From Flavobacterium reichenbachii (GTDB lineage Bacteria; Bacteroidota; Bacteroidia; Flavobacteriales; Flavobacteriaceae): a DNA stretch of 64,000 nucleotides. The translations under genes were made by a program, and so were the position numbers. Positions 8,554 through 16,128 of this stretch are shown piece after piece. The notes under the pieces were generated by a model, which searched no databases, had not been told where the DNA came from, and was given only the letters and a program-made list of their open reading frames with translations. Within the stretch, counting starts at the first letter, position 1. Each line of letters opens with the position of its first letter. The DNA lies in the NCBI RefSeq assembly GCF_002217435.1, contig NZ_MUHF01000016.1, positions 1 through 64,000 of the forward strand, read 5' to 3'.

Positions 8554-8969
8554 TCAATTTTAATTACGAAACAGATTTTAATTTAGATAACGAACAAGCC
8601 TTTTCTGATTGGTTGAGTGCTGTAATTGTTTCTGAAAAGAAAAACGAAGGAGAGATAAATTATATATTTTGTGATGATGAGTATCTTCATAAAATTAATG
8701 TAGAATATCTGGATCACGATACATTAACAGATATTATTAGTTTTGATTATTCTGTTGGTAATGAATTAAACGGAGATATTTTTGTTTCTGTTGAAAGAGT
8801 AGAAGATAACGCGAAAGATTTTAATGTTTCTTTTGAAGAAGAATTAAAACGTGTTCTTGCTCATGGTATATTACATTACTGCGGATATAAAGATAAAACA
8901 GATACAGACGCTGAAATTATGCGATCTAAAGAAGACGAAAAGATCGCGATGTTTCACGTGGAACAGTAG
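8550..8969 (+). CDS. ybeY: endoribonuclease YbeY (rRNA maturation)
   Basis: A 139-residue YbeY/UPF0054 protein, a metal-dependent endoribonuclease needed for 16S rRNA 3'-end maturation and ribosome quality control. The metal-binding region is LAHGILHYCGYKDKTD (about residues 107-122). Two histidines of the classical H-x3-H-x5-H are present, while the third position lies in GYKDK rather than GYDH. I believe this is the usual Bacteroidota form, but it should be noted. The start codon overlaps the stop of the DUF4175 gene. The last six codons (MFHVEQ and stop) are formed by a parS-like palindrome, so the C-terminal tail is partly dictated by a DNA-binding site. Confidence 0.93.
   Translation: MINFNYETDFNLDNEQAFSDWLSAVIVSEKKNEGEINYIFCDDEYLHKINVEYLDHDTLTDIISFDYSVGNELNGDIFVSVERVEDNAKDFNVSFEEELKRVLAHGILHYCGYKDKTDTDAEIMRSKEDEKIAMFHVEQ
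8950..8965. other. parS-like site 1 (inside ybeY 3' end)
   Basis: TGTTTCACGTGGAACA matches the ParB-binding parS consensus TGTTNCACGTGAAACA with one substitution that keeps the palindrome type. It encodes the last codons of ybeY. Confidence 0.85.
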
Positions 8970-8980
8970 GTTGTTTGTTT

Positions 8981-9026
8981 GAGGTTTCAGGTTTTAGGTT
9001 CAAAGTTTTAAGTTTCAAGTTTCAGG
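8981..9026. repeat. GTTTCA-type hexamer array, left
   Basis: Three perfect GTTTCA hexamers plus degenerate copies (GGTTTCAGG, AAGTTTCAAGTTTCAGG) lie between parS-like sites 1 and 2. GTTTCA is also the left half of a parS site. Arrays of the reverse complement are found at 9288-9357 and 11361-11386. Confidence 0.6.
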
Positions 9027-9047
9027 CACGCACATAAATTATAAAGT

Positions 9048-9063
9048 TGTTCCACGTGAAACA
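9048..9063. other. parS-like site 2
   Basis: TGTTCCACGTGAAACA is identical to the well-known B. subtilis parS 16-mer (established knowledge). It lies in the ybeY-mnmG intergenic region. Confidence 0.9.
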
Positions 9064-9093
9064 CTCTCTAAAAAAGACATTGTAAATCAAAAG

Positions 9094-9109
9094 TGTTTCA
9101 CGTGGAACA
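9094..9109. other. parS-like site 3
   Basis: TGTTTCACGTGGAACA, the exact reverse complement of the canonical 16-mer at site 2, 30 bp after that site. Confidence 0.9.
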
Positions 9110-9145
9110 TATAAATTGATTTAAAGTTAATTGGAGTTTCGGATA

Positions 9146-9161
9146 TGTTTCACGTGGAACA
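9146..9161. other. parS-like site 4
   Basis: TGTTTCACGTGGAACA, same sequence and orientation as sites 1 and 3, with 36 bp between it and site 3. Confidence 0.9.
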
Positions 9162-9202
9162 CGTAAATTTAAACATGAAATTCAGATTTGTTGTTTGTAT
9201 AA

Positions 9203-9218
9203 TGTTTCACGTGAAACA
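9203..9218. other. parS-like site 5 (perfect palindrome)
   Basis: TGTTTCACGTGAAACA is a perfect 16-bp palindrome and matches the parS consensus TGTTNCACGTGAAACA at all positions. Confidence 0.9.
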
Positions 9219-9256
9219 TTATGTAATACGTTTAAGATTTGAGAAAAAGTGTCGAG

Positions 9257-9272
9257 TGTTCCACCTGGAACT
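9257..9272. other. degenerate parS-like site 6
   Basis: TGTTCCACCTGGAACT keeps the outer arms but the central CACGTG core is CACCTG. A core substitution is expected to weaken ParB binding, so this is probably a decayed site. Confidence 0.6.
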
Positions 9273-9287
9273 TTTAAGTTTGTTTTT

Positions 9288-9357
9288 GAAATCTGAAATC
9301 TGAAACTTGAGACTTGAAACAAAGAAAACCCGAAACAAAGAAAACCTGAAACAAAAC
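9288..9357. repeat. TGAAAC-type hexamer array, right
   Basis: Repeated TGAAAC and near-copies (CTGAAATC twice, CTGAAAC, TTGAAAC, CCGAAAC, CTGAAAC) run for about 70 bp between parS-like sites 6 and 7. They are the reverse complement of the GTTTCA hexamers at 8981-9026, so the two arrays could pair over the cluster. Confidence 0.6.
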
Positions 9358-9362
9358 AAAAC

Positions 9363-9378
9363 CGTTCCACGTGGAACA
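9363..9378. other. parS-like site 7
   Basis: CGTTCCACGTGGAACA contains the 14-bp perfect palindrome GTTCCACGTGGAAC; only the first base departs from the TGTTYCACGTGRAACA form. Confidence 0.8.
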
Positions 9379-9397
9379 AAAAGAGTATAAAGTTAAT

Positions 9398-9426
9398 TCT
9401 GAGAACCGCCTTAATCGGTTTCCAGA
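9398..9426 (+). promoter_or_regulatory. leader hairpin upstream of mnmG
   Basis: TCTGAGAACCG and CGGTTTCCAGA form an 11-position stem with one G-T pair and one A-C mismatch around the loop CCTTAAT. No T-tract follows, so it is not a simple terminator. It ends 15 bp before the mnmG start codon and would lie in the 5' untranslated region. A role in translation or mRNA stability is possible but unproven. Confidence 0.4.
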
Positions 9427-9441
9427 GAATAATAAAACAAA

Positions 9442-11313
9442 ATGTTTTTAGAAGAATACGATGTTATTGTAGTTGGTGCAGGTCATGCAGGATCCGAAGC
9501 CGCGGCAGCGGCCGCAAATCTAGGATCCAAAACTTTATTGGTTACAATGAGTTTGCAGAACATTGCCCAGATGTCTTGCAATCCTGCGATGGGTGGAATT
9601 GCAAAAGGACAAATCGTTCGTGAGATTGATGCGCTTGGAGGTTACTCCGGAATTGTTTCAGACAGAACAGCAATTCAATTCAAGATGTTGAACAAATCAA
9701 AAGGACCCGCAATGTGGTCGCCAAGAGTTCAAAGTGATCGAATGCGATTTGCCGAAGAGTGGAGAATGATGTTGGAGGGAACTCCAAATCTTGATTTCTA
9801 CCAAGAGATGGTAAAAGGTTTGATTATTGAGAAAGGAAAGATAAAAGGAATCAGAACTTCTCTGGGAGTTGAGATTCGTTCGAAATCTGTAGTGTTGACA
9901 AACGGAACTTTTCTGAATGGATTGATCCATATTGGAGATAAACAATTTGGTGGAGGAAGAGCAGGCGAGAGCGCTGCTTTTGGAATTACCGAAGATTTGG
10001 TTGCAGTAGGTTTTGAGTCTGGAAGAATGAAAACAGGAACGCCTCCAAGAGTAGATGGTCGTTCTTTGGATTATTCTAAAATGAATGAAGAAAAAGGAGA
10101 CGCAAAGCCAGATAAGTTTTCTTATTCAGATTTGACAGTTCCATTGACAGAACAAAGATCTTGTCACATGACGTATACGTCGTTGGATGTTCATGATATT
10201 TTGAGATCAGGATTTGATCGTTCTCCAATGTTTAACGGAAGAATCAAAAGTATCGGTCCGAGATATTGTCCTTCGATAGAAGATAAAATAAATCGTTTTG
10301 CAGATAAAGAAAGACATCAATTATTTGTGGAGCCAGAAGGATGGAAAACTTGCGAGGTTTATGTAAACGGATTTTCGACTTCGCTTCCAGAAGATATTCA
10401 ATTTAAAGCGCTTCGTTCTGTTGCAGGTTTTGAGAAGGTGAAATTCCTTCGTCCTGGTTATGCAATCGAATATGATTATTTTCCGCCGACACAATTGAAA
10501 CATACTTTGGAAACCAAATTGGTTGAAGGATTATATTTTGCCGGACAGATAAACGGAACGACCGGATATGAAGAAGCTGCATCGCAAGGTTTGATGGCGG
10601 GAATAAATGCACATTTGAAAGTGCATGAAAAAGCGCCATTAATTTTGAAACGTGATGAAGCTTATATTGGAGTTTTGATTGATGACTTAATTACGAAAGG
10701 AACAGAAGAACCTTATCGTATGTTTACATCAAGAGCAGAGTATAGAACATTGTTGCGTCAAGATAATGCTGATTTTAGATTAACACCAATGTCTCACGAA
10801 ATTGGTCTTGCTTCTGAGAAACGTTTGCGAAGAATGGAACAGAAACTAAACGAGTCCGAAAAGATGGTTGCCTTCTTTAAAGAAACCAGTGTTTCGGTTG
10901 CAGAAACAAATCCGATTCTTGAAGCAAAAGAAACGGCTCCGATTACGCAAGGTGATAAAATGTTTAAAGTGTTCTCTCGTCCTCAGATTGATTTAGAAGA
11001 TATGATGAAATTCGAAAAAGTAAAAGCTTATGTCGAAGAGAATAATTTGGATCAGGAAATTTTAGAGCAGGCAGAAATTCAAGTTAAATATTCTGGCTAT
11101 ATCGAAAAGGAAAGAAATAATGCCGATAAATTGACAAGACTCGAGGAAGTAAAAATCCCCGAGAATTTTGATTATAATAAAATCAAATCAATGTCTATTG
11201 AAGCAAAACAAAAGTTAAGTAAAATTCGTCCAGTAACAATTTCTCAGGCATCAAGAATTAGCGGAGTTTCACCTAGTGATATTTCCGTGCTTTTGATTTA
11301 TATGGGGAGGTAA
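9442..11313 (+). CDS. mnmG: tRNA uridine-5-carboxymethylaminomethyl modification enzyme MnmG (GidA)
   Basis: A 623-residue FAD enzyme that with MnmE installs the cmnm5 group at wobble U34 of several tRNAs. The FAD-binding Rossmann motif is VVGAGHAGSEAAAAAA at about residues 10-25. CNPAMGGIAKGQIVREIDALGG (about residues 46-67) and GTFLNGLIHIG are family signatures. PRYCPSIEDKINRF and the late FAD motif YFAGQINGTTGYEEA also match. The length is normal. parS-like sites lie on both sides. In many bacteria mnmG lies near oriC and the par genes; here the gene neighbour is ybeY, and parA/parB are not in the window. Confidence 0.98.
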   Translation: MFLEEYDVIVVGAGHAGSEAAAAAANLGSKTLLVTMSLQNIAQMSCNPAMGGIAKGQIVREIDALGGYSGIVSDRTAIQFKMLNKSKGPAMWSPRVQSDRMRFAEEWRMMLEGTPNLDFYQEMVKGLIIEKGKIKGIRTSLGVEIRSKSVVLTNGTFLNGLIHIGDKQFGGGRAGESAAFGITEDLVAVGFESGRMKTGTPPRVDGRSLDYSKMNEEKGDAKPDKFSYSDLTVPLTEQRSCHMTYTSLDVHDILRSGFDRSPMFNGRIKSIGPRYCPSIEDKINRFADKERHQLFVEPEGWKTCEVYVNGFSTSLPEDIQFKALRSVAGFEKVKFLRPGYAIEYDYFPPTQLKHTLETKLVEGLYFAGQINGTTGYEEAASQGLMAGINAHLKVHEKAPLILKRDEAYIGVLIDDLITKGTEEPYRMFTSRAEYRTLLRQDNADFRLTPMSHEIGLASEKRLRRMEQKLNESEKMVAFFKETSVSVAETNPILEAKETAPITQGDKMFKVFSRPQIDLEDMMKFEKVKAYVEENNLDQEILEQAEIQVKYSGYIEKERNNADKLTRLEEVKIPENFDYNKIKSMSIEAKQKLSKIRPVTISQASRISGVSPSDISVLLIYMGR

Positions 11314-11317
11314 ATTT

Positions 11318-11386
11318 TGTTTCACGTTTCACGTTTTAAGTTTTAAGTTTTCGTAACGTGAAACCTGAAACCTGAAACCTGAAACA
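11318..11386. repeat. GTTTCAC / GTGAAAC inverted array after mnmG
   Basis: Two GTTTCACG copies (11319-11333) face GTGAAAC plus three CTGAAAC copies (11358-11385). GTTTCACGTT at 11326-11335 and AACGTGAAAC at 11355-11364 form a perfect 10-bp stem with a 19-nt loop. The hairpin starts 12 bp after the mnmG stop codon and may also serve as a weak transcript end, but there is no T-tract. Confidence 0.6.
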
Positions 11387-11395
11387 AATAAAAAA

Positions 11396-11411
11396 TGTTC
11401 CACGTGAAACT
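11396..11411. other. parS-like site 8
   Basis: TGTTCCACGTGAAACT matches the canonical parS at 15 of 16 positions. It lies 2 kb from site 7, on the other side of mnmG, so the cluster brackets that gene. Confidence 0.8.
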
Positions 11412-11468
11412 ATTCGTCTTGTTTTCTAAGTTAGGTTGAGTTATTACAAGATTCTAAAATTTTGAATT

Positions 11469-11942
11469 ATGAAGATTATTGAAAAGGAAAACTTATCTGT
11501 CGAAGAAAAAGAAGCTTTGCGTGAACTTTGGAATGATGAATATCCTTTGAGATTGAATTGTAAAACTACCGCTGATTTTGAATTCTATTTAAACAGTCTT
11601 TCCAATACAAAACATTATTTACTGTTTAACGATGCAGATAAAATTAACGGATGGGCCTTTACTTTTTTGAGAGATCAAGAAAATTGGTTTGCCATAATTT
11701 TAGATCACAAAACGCAAGGAAAAGGAAACGGCTCTCTTTTGATTAACGAATTAAAAAAGAATAATAATAGTTTGAATGGTTGGGTGATCGATCAGGAAAA
11801 TGAAGTAAAACAGAATAAAGAATTTTATATATCTCCGATGCCGTTTTATATTAAAAACGATTTTACTGTTTTAAAAGAAGTAAGAATTGAAAACGAAAAA
11901 ATGTCGGGTGTAAAAATAAACTGGACAAACGAAATCAAATAA
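11469..11942 (+). CDS. GNAT-like N-acetyltransferase
   Basis: A 157-residue protein. The central part, INGWAFTFLRDQENWFAIIL followed by DHKTQGKGNGSLLINELK (about residues 60-97), has the beta4-alpha3 layout of the GNAT fold. QGKGNG is the acetyl-CoA pyrophosphate-binding motif (Q/R-x-x-G-x-G/A type). The substrate is unknown. It is a stand-alone gene between the parS-like site 8 and a methyltransferase gene. The C-terminal part FYIKNDF resembles the Y-x-x-x-G-F segment common in the family. The assignment rests on the motif only. Confidence 0.65.
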   Translation: MKIIEKENLSVEEKEALRELWNDEYPLRLNCKTTADFEFYLNSLSNTKHYLLFNDADKINGWAFTFLRDQENWFAIILDHKTQGKGNGSLLINELKKNNNSLNGWVIDQENEVKQNKEFYISPMPFYIKNDFTVLKEVRIENEKMSGVKINWTNEIK

Positions 11943-12019
11943 ATAAAAAATTCTAAAATTCTAATTTTAAACTTTTAGGATTTACTATAAAATTAAACCA
12001 AAATACCTTTAATTAAAAA

Positions 12020-12868
12020 ATGGACGTTTTAAACAAAAAACATTTTCTTACCGTAAAAGACCATTCTGTTTCAAAAGAAATTTTTGAATTGTACTATGAT
12101 GAAAATCTGGATATGCTGATTACCTCTCCGCAGCCAGATTTAGAAAATCTTGGAAGATATTATGAAAGCGAAGATTATATTTCGCACACAGATAACAAAC
12201 GTTCCTTATTTGAAAAAGCATATCATTTTGTAAAAAATATTGCGCTTAAAAATAAACTGAATTTAATTAACGCGCAGCAATCTCAAAAAGGAAAAATTTT
12301 AGACATTGGTGCCGGAACCGGAGATTTTTTATTAACTGCAAAAAATGACGGCTGGCAAACGGTTGGAGTAGAACCAAGCGAAAGAGCAAAAGAAATTGCA
12401 AAGAAAAAAGGAATTTCATTTGTAGAAGAAATCAGCGAGCTCGAAAATAATACTTTTGATGTAATTACAATGTGGCACGTTTTGGAACACGTCCCAAATT
12501 TAGAATTACAAATTCAGGAATTAAAGCGATTGCTAAAGCCAACTGGAACATTAATTGTTGCGGTTCCAAATTTTAAATCTTACGACGCAAAATATTATAA
12601 TGAATTTTGGGCAGCTTATGATGTGCCAATTCATTTTTGGCATTTTTCAAAAAAAGCCATTCAGTCCCTTTTTGAAAAAGTAGAAATGAAATTAGAAAAA
12701 GTGCTTCCGATGAAATTTGATTCTTTTTATGTGAGCTTATTATCGGAAAAATATAAAACGGGAAAAATGAATTACATCTCCGCATTTTTAGTGGGATTAC
12801 GATCAAACTTAAAAGCAAAGCGTACGTTAGAGTATTCATCGCACATTTATGTCTTAAAAAACAAGTAA
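12020..12868 (+). CDS. class I SAM-dependent methyltransferase
   Basis: A 282-residue methyltransferase. The SAM-binding motif I is KILDIGAGTGDFLL (about residues 91-104), followed by VGVEPSERAKEIAKKKG with the acidic end of beta2. Motif IV is FDVITMWHVLEHVPN, and the following LKRLLKPTGTLIVAVPN is motif VI. The family resembles methyltransferase type 11/12 (UbiE/Coq5-like and surface-glycan methyltransferases). The region before motif I contains no zinc-binding cysteines. The substrate cannot be told from sequence. It ends 20 bp before a strong terminator. Confidence 0.88.
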   Translation: MDVLNKKHFLTVKDHSVSKEIFELYYDENLDMLITSPQPDLENLGRYYESEDYISHTDNKRSLFEKAYHFVKNIALKNKLNLINAQQSQKGKILDIGAGTGDFLLTAKNDGWQTVGVEPSERAKEIAKKKGISFVEEISELENNTFDVITMWHVLEHVPNLELQIQELKRLLKPTGTLIVAVPNFKSYDAKYYNEFWAAYDVPIHFWHFSKKAIQSLFEKVEMKLEKVLPMKFDSFYVSLLSEKYKTGKMNYISAFLVGLRSNLKAKRTLEYSSHIYVLKNK

Positions 12869-12888
12869 AACGCAATTTAAGCGTATTT

Positions 12889-12934
12889 AAGCCAATATTT
12901 CACCCTGATTGAGGAGAAATATTGGCTTTTTTTT
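12889..12934 (+). terminator. strong intrinsic terminator after the methyltransferase
   Basis: AAGCCAATATTTC and GAAATATTGGCTT form a perfect 13-bp stem with a 14-nt loop, followed by TTTTTT. It ends the methyltransferase transcript. Confidence 0.9.
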
Positions 12935-13051
12935 GAAATCGTCTCTAAAACGAGCTATTAAAGCCGGTTTTAATAGGGTTTAATTATGATAGTTTTTTAT
13001 ACCATAAGTAAAAGTAATATCATAAAATTAGCCCATTTTTTAAAGTTTATG

Positions 13052-13080
13052 TTGATGCTATTTATTTTTTTATATTTTTG
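13052..13080 (+). promoter_or_regulatory. Bacteroidota-type promoter of the OmpH-like gene
   Basis: TTG at 13052-13054 and TATTTTTG at 13073-13080 fit the Bacteroidota sigma-ABfr consensus (TTG, 17-23 bp, TAnnTTTG) with an 18-bp spacer. The start codon is 35 bp after the -7 box. Confidence 0.65.
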
Positions 13081-13114
13081 TCTTCAATACATTAAAAAAA
13101 TAGAAATTTAAAAA

Positions 13115-13693
13115 ATGAAAAAAGCATTAGTAATTATCGCGCTTTCAATTTTGGTTGTTTCATGCAATAAAACAGCAGAAGTTAAGGAAGTAAAAACAGC
13201 TTACGTTGATACTTCAGTTTTAATGAAAGAGTACACTGAAGCAAAAGATCTTGAGGCAAAATATAAAGCTCAGGCAGAAGAAAAAGGAAGACAGCTACAA
13301 GCAGAAATTACTCGTTTTAGACAAGACGCTGCTAATTTTCAAAGTCAAGCACAAGCAAATGGCCAAGCTTGGGCACAGCAAAGAGGAGCTGAATTGCAAA
13401 AAAGAGAACAACAATTGGGTTATGCTCAACAACAATTATCGCAGCAATTGCAACAAGAAAGCGGTGTAGAAATGGACTCACTTGTAAGCGGAGTTAAAAA
13501 ATTCATCAAAACTTACGGTAAAGAAAAAGGTTATTCTTATATCTACGGTACAGGAGACGCAGCTTCTATTTTGTATGCAGAAGAGAAGTATGATATTACA
13601 AAAGAAGTTATTAAGGCATTAAATGATAAGTATAAAGCAACTCCAAAAACTGAGGCTGCTAAGCCAGAAGTAAAAGCAGAAGCTAAGAAATAA
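13115..13693 (+). CDS. OmpH/Skp-like periplasmic lipoprotein
   Basis: A 192-residue protein of the OmpH/Skp family. It starts with a lipoprotein signal (hydrophobic core LVIIALSILVV and lipobox VVSC, Cys at residue 17), so it should be lipid-anchored. The next segment VKTAYVDTSVLMKEY matches the first beta strand of Skp. A long Gln/Glu/Lys-rich helical hairpin (about residues 42-120) forms the tentacles. Residues 140-172 contain GYSYIYGTG and DITKEVIKALNDKY, typical of the C-terminal part of the body. The tail is rich in Ala, Lys and Glu. Skp proteins chaperone unfolded outer-membrane proteins in the periplasm. It is transcribed alone between a promoter and a terminator. Confidence 0.85.
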   Translation: MKKALVIIALSILVVSCNKTAEVKEVKTAYVDTSVLMKEYTEAKDLEAKYKAQAEEKGRQLQAEITRFRQDAANFQSQAQANGQAWAQQRGAELQKREQQLGYAQQQLSQQLQQESGVEMDSLVSGVKKFIKTYGKEKGYSYIYGTGDAASILYAEEKYDITKEVIKALNDKYKATPKTEAAKPEVKAEAKK

Positions 13694-13714
13694 TACCAAA
13701 CTAACTAACTAAAA

Positions 13715-13752
13715 GAAAAAACCTAAATCTAATGCAGATTTAGGTTTTTTCT
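13715..13752 (+). terminator. terminator of the OmpH-like gene
   Basis: GAAAAAACCTAAATCT and AGATTTAGGTTTTTTC form a perfect 16-bp stem with a five-base loop, so A and T tracts lie on either side. Strong, and able to work on both strands. Confidence 0.9.
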
Positions 13753-13791
13753 TTTATAAAAATGCGATACTTTTAGAATTCAATTTACGCA

Positions 13792-16071
13792 ATGCAAAAC
13801 GTTTCAGAAGCAGCAGCTTACACTTTACAATTTATCAATCAGACGCAGAAGTCAATCTTTTTAACGGGTAAGGCCGGAACAGGAAAAACTACGCTTTTAC
13901 GCGAAATTATCGCTACAACACACAAAAACACGGTCGTGGTAGCACCAACCGGAATTGCGGCGCTAAATGCCGGCGGTGTTACTATTCATTCGATGTTTCA
14001 ACTGCCTTTTTCTGCTTTTATTCCGTCTTACGAGGCCAATTCTCAATTTACAGAAACCGTAAAATTTGAGAATAAAGAAACATTACGCAGGCATTTCAAA
14101 ATGAATAATGTAAAGCGTAATGTGATCAAAAACATGGAGTTGCTGATTATTGATGAAGTTAGTATGCTGCGAGCAGATCTGCTGGATGCAATAGACTTTA
14201 TGATGCAGACCGTTCGCAGAAATTCCTATGCTTTTGGTGGTGTTCAGGTGCTTTTTATCGGCGATTTACTGCAGTTGCCGCCTGTTATTCGGGACGAAGA
14301 ATGGCGTACTTTGCGAAATTATTACAAAGGAAAATTCTTTTTTCACTCGCATGTAATGCAGCAAAATCCGCCGTTATATATCGAATTGTCTAAGATTTAC
14401 CGCCAAACTGATGATGATTTTATTTCTGTTTTGAATAATCTGCGAAACAATCAGATTTCACAGCAGGATGTGCAGTTTTTAAACCAATATGTACAACCCG
14501 ATTTTGATCTCAAATCTAATGAAGGTTACATTACATTAACCACTCACAATGCCAAAGCAGATGCTATTAACGAGCAGTCTATAAACGATTTAGCTGGAAA
14601 CGAATACACTTATCTACCCTTTATTGTAAGCGATTTTCCGGAGAAAATTTTTCCTGTAGAGGAAAACTTAAAACTCAAAATAGGGGCACAGGTAATGTTT
14701 ATAAAAAACGATTTATCTTTTGAAAAGCGCTATTTTAATGGTAAAATGGGGATTATTAAGTCACTTTCACCAGAAGAAATTTTTGTTCATTTTCCGGAAG
14801 AAAATAAAACCATAGAAGTTGAAAAATACGAATGGAAAAACATTCGTTACAAAGTAAATGAGCTTACAAAAGAGATAGAAGAAGAGGTTTTAGGCACATT
14901 TGCACATTATCCGATCAAGTTGGCCTGGGCAATAACGGTCCATAAAAGTCAGGGTTTAACTTTTGATAAAGCCGCGCTTGATGTATCGCAGGTTTTTCTT
15001 CCCGGACAAGCATATGTAGCATTGTCGCGTTTACGTTCCTTAAAAGGGCTTATTTTGCTTTCTCCGATGCAGATGAATGGTATTTCTAACGATCAGGATG
15101 TAATGGATTATGCTTTGAATAAAGCAACAGATGATATTCTTGAAAAATCACTGCATTTTGAAACTAAAAATTTTATTCATAACTACTTGATTAACAGTTT
15201 TAATTGGACCGATTTGGCGCAAGAATGGCGAAATCACCGTTTTAGTTATAATGAAAATGCTGCCTCCTCAGAAAAATCAAAACATTCGGTTTGGGCACAC
15301 AAACGTTTAGATACAATAGAACAGCTTATAGATCCTTCGCAGAAATTCATCAATCAGCTTAATAAAATTTTTAATAAAGAAACAGTCGACTTATTCTTTG
15401 TTCAGGAAAGGGTAGAAGCGGCTTATGACTATTTCTTTAAGCCAATGGACAAATTGGTGACCGATCTTCTTCAGAAAATGGCTGAAATTCAGAAATTTAA
15501 AAAAGTAAAAGAATTTTATGAAGAATTAGCTTTTTTGGATGATCTGCAGACAAATGCTGTTTTGCGTTTAATGAAAGCCAAATTATTAATCGAAATTGTT
15601 GTGGCCGGTGAACCCATAAGCAAAGACAAGCTGACGTCGCCTGCTATTAAAAATTTCAAATTAAATAAGCTGGAAAAAATCCGAGAAGAATACAAAATGA
15701 CCAATACCGACATTTTTAAAGCAGATGAACCGGTGGTGCGTTATACTTCTAAAAAATTGGACAAAAGTGAGCCCAAAACGGCTAAGAAAACAACGGTAGA
15801 AGAAACATACGATTTGTGGGTAGAAAAAAATTCAATTCAGGATATAGCCCGAATTCGAAAGCTAACCGCACAAACTATTGAAATGCATTTAGTTAAATTA
15901 ATACAATCTAAGAAAATAGAAATTTCTGATGTTCTTCCGTATGATAAAATATTAGCATTGAGAGAAGCGTTTCAGTTTTATCAGGAAGAATCACTAAATG
16001 GCCTGAAAGAAAAACATGGCGACGAATTTACCTGGGATGAACTTAAAATGTTTAAAGCGAGCATAAATTAA
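13792..16071 (+). CDS. PIF1/RecD-like superfamily 1 DNA helicase with C-terminal helix-turn-helix
   Basis: A 759-residue ATP-dependent helicase. Walker A is FLTGKAGTGKTTLL (about residues 23-36) and Walker B LLIIDEVSML (about residues 116-125). Motif III GDLLQLPPV, motif V AWAITVHKSQGLTFDKA and motif VI AYVALSRLRSLKGL are all in order, as in the PIF1/RecD group. The central part up to about residue 430 is the helicase core. The remaining 330 residues are helical and Lys-rich and end in TVEETYDLWVEKNSIQDIAR, which resembles the HTH_40 domain found at the C terminus of RecQ-like and related helicases. The role is probably in recombination or replication restart; no partner gene is adjacent. Confidence 0.88.
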   Translation: MQNVSEAAAYTLQFINQTQKSIFLTGKAGTGKTTLLREIIATTHKNTVVVAPTGIAALNAGGVTIHSMFQLPFSAFIPSYEANSQFTETVKFENKETLRRHFKMNNVKRNVIKNMELLIIDEVSMLRADLLDAIDFMMQTVRRNSYAFGGVQVLFIGDLLQLPPVIRDEEWRTLRNYYKGKFFFHSHVMQQNPPLYIELSKIYRQTDDDFISVLNNLRNNQISQQDVQFLNQYVQPDFDLKSNEGYITLTTHNAKADAINEQSINDLAGNEYTYLPFIVSDFPEKIFPVEENLKLKIGAQVMFIKNDLSFEKRYFNGKMGIIKSLSPEEIFVHFPEENKTIEVEKYEWKNIRYKVNELTKEIEEEVLGTFAHYPIKLAWAITVHKSQGLTFDKAALDVSQVFLPGQAYVALSRLRSLKGLILLSPMQMNGISNDQDVMDYALNKATDDILEKSLHFETKNFIHNYLINSFNWTDLAQEWRNHRFSYNENAASSEKSKHSVWAHKRLDTIEQLIDPSQKFINQLNKIFNKETVDLFFVQERVEAAYDYFFKPMDKLVTDLLQKMAEIQKFKKVKEFYEELAFLDDLQTNAVLRLMKAKLLIEIVVAGEPISKDKLTSPAIKNFKLNKLEKIREEYKMTNTDIFKADEPVVRYTSKKLDKSEPKTAKKTTVEETYDLWVEKNSIQDIARIRKLTAQTIEMHLVKLIQSKKIEISDVLPYDKILALREAFQFYQEESLNGLKEKHGDEFTWDELKMFKASIN

Positions 16072-16088
16072 TTATCTTTAATATTCGT

Positions 16089-16104
16089 TGTTCCACGTAA
16101 AACA
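16089..16104. other. outlying parS-like site 9 (one mismatch)
   Basis: TGTTCCACGTAAAACA differs from canonical parS only by G to A within the inner core (CACGTA). It lies 24 bp upstream of the next start codon and 4.7 kb from site 8. The core change probably weakens ParB binding. Confidence 0.55.
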
Positions 16105-16128
16105 TTGATTAATATCAAATTATTTAAG

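Noticed and set aside
8950..9378. CRISPR-like array of regularly spaced palindromes
   Set aside because: Repeats are only 16 bp, spacing is irregular (30 to 90 bp), sequence equals parS, and no cas gene is nearby.
9182..9379. Minus-strand open frame beginning MFHVERF over the parS cluster
   Set aside because: Its start and end are made of parS palindromes and hexamer arrays; the peptide is repeat-encoded and unlikely to be a gene.
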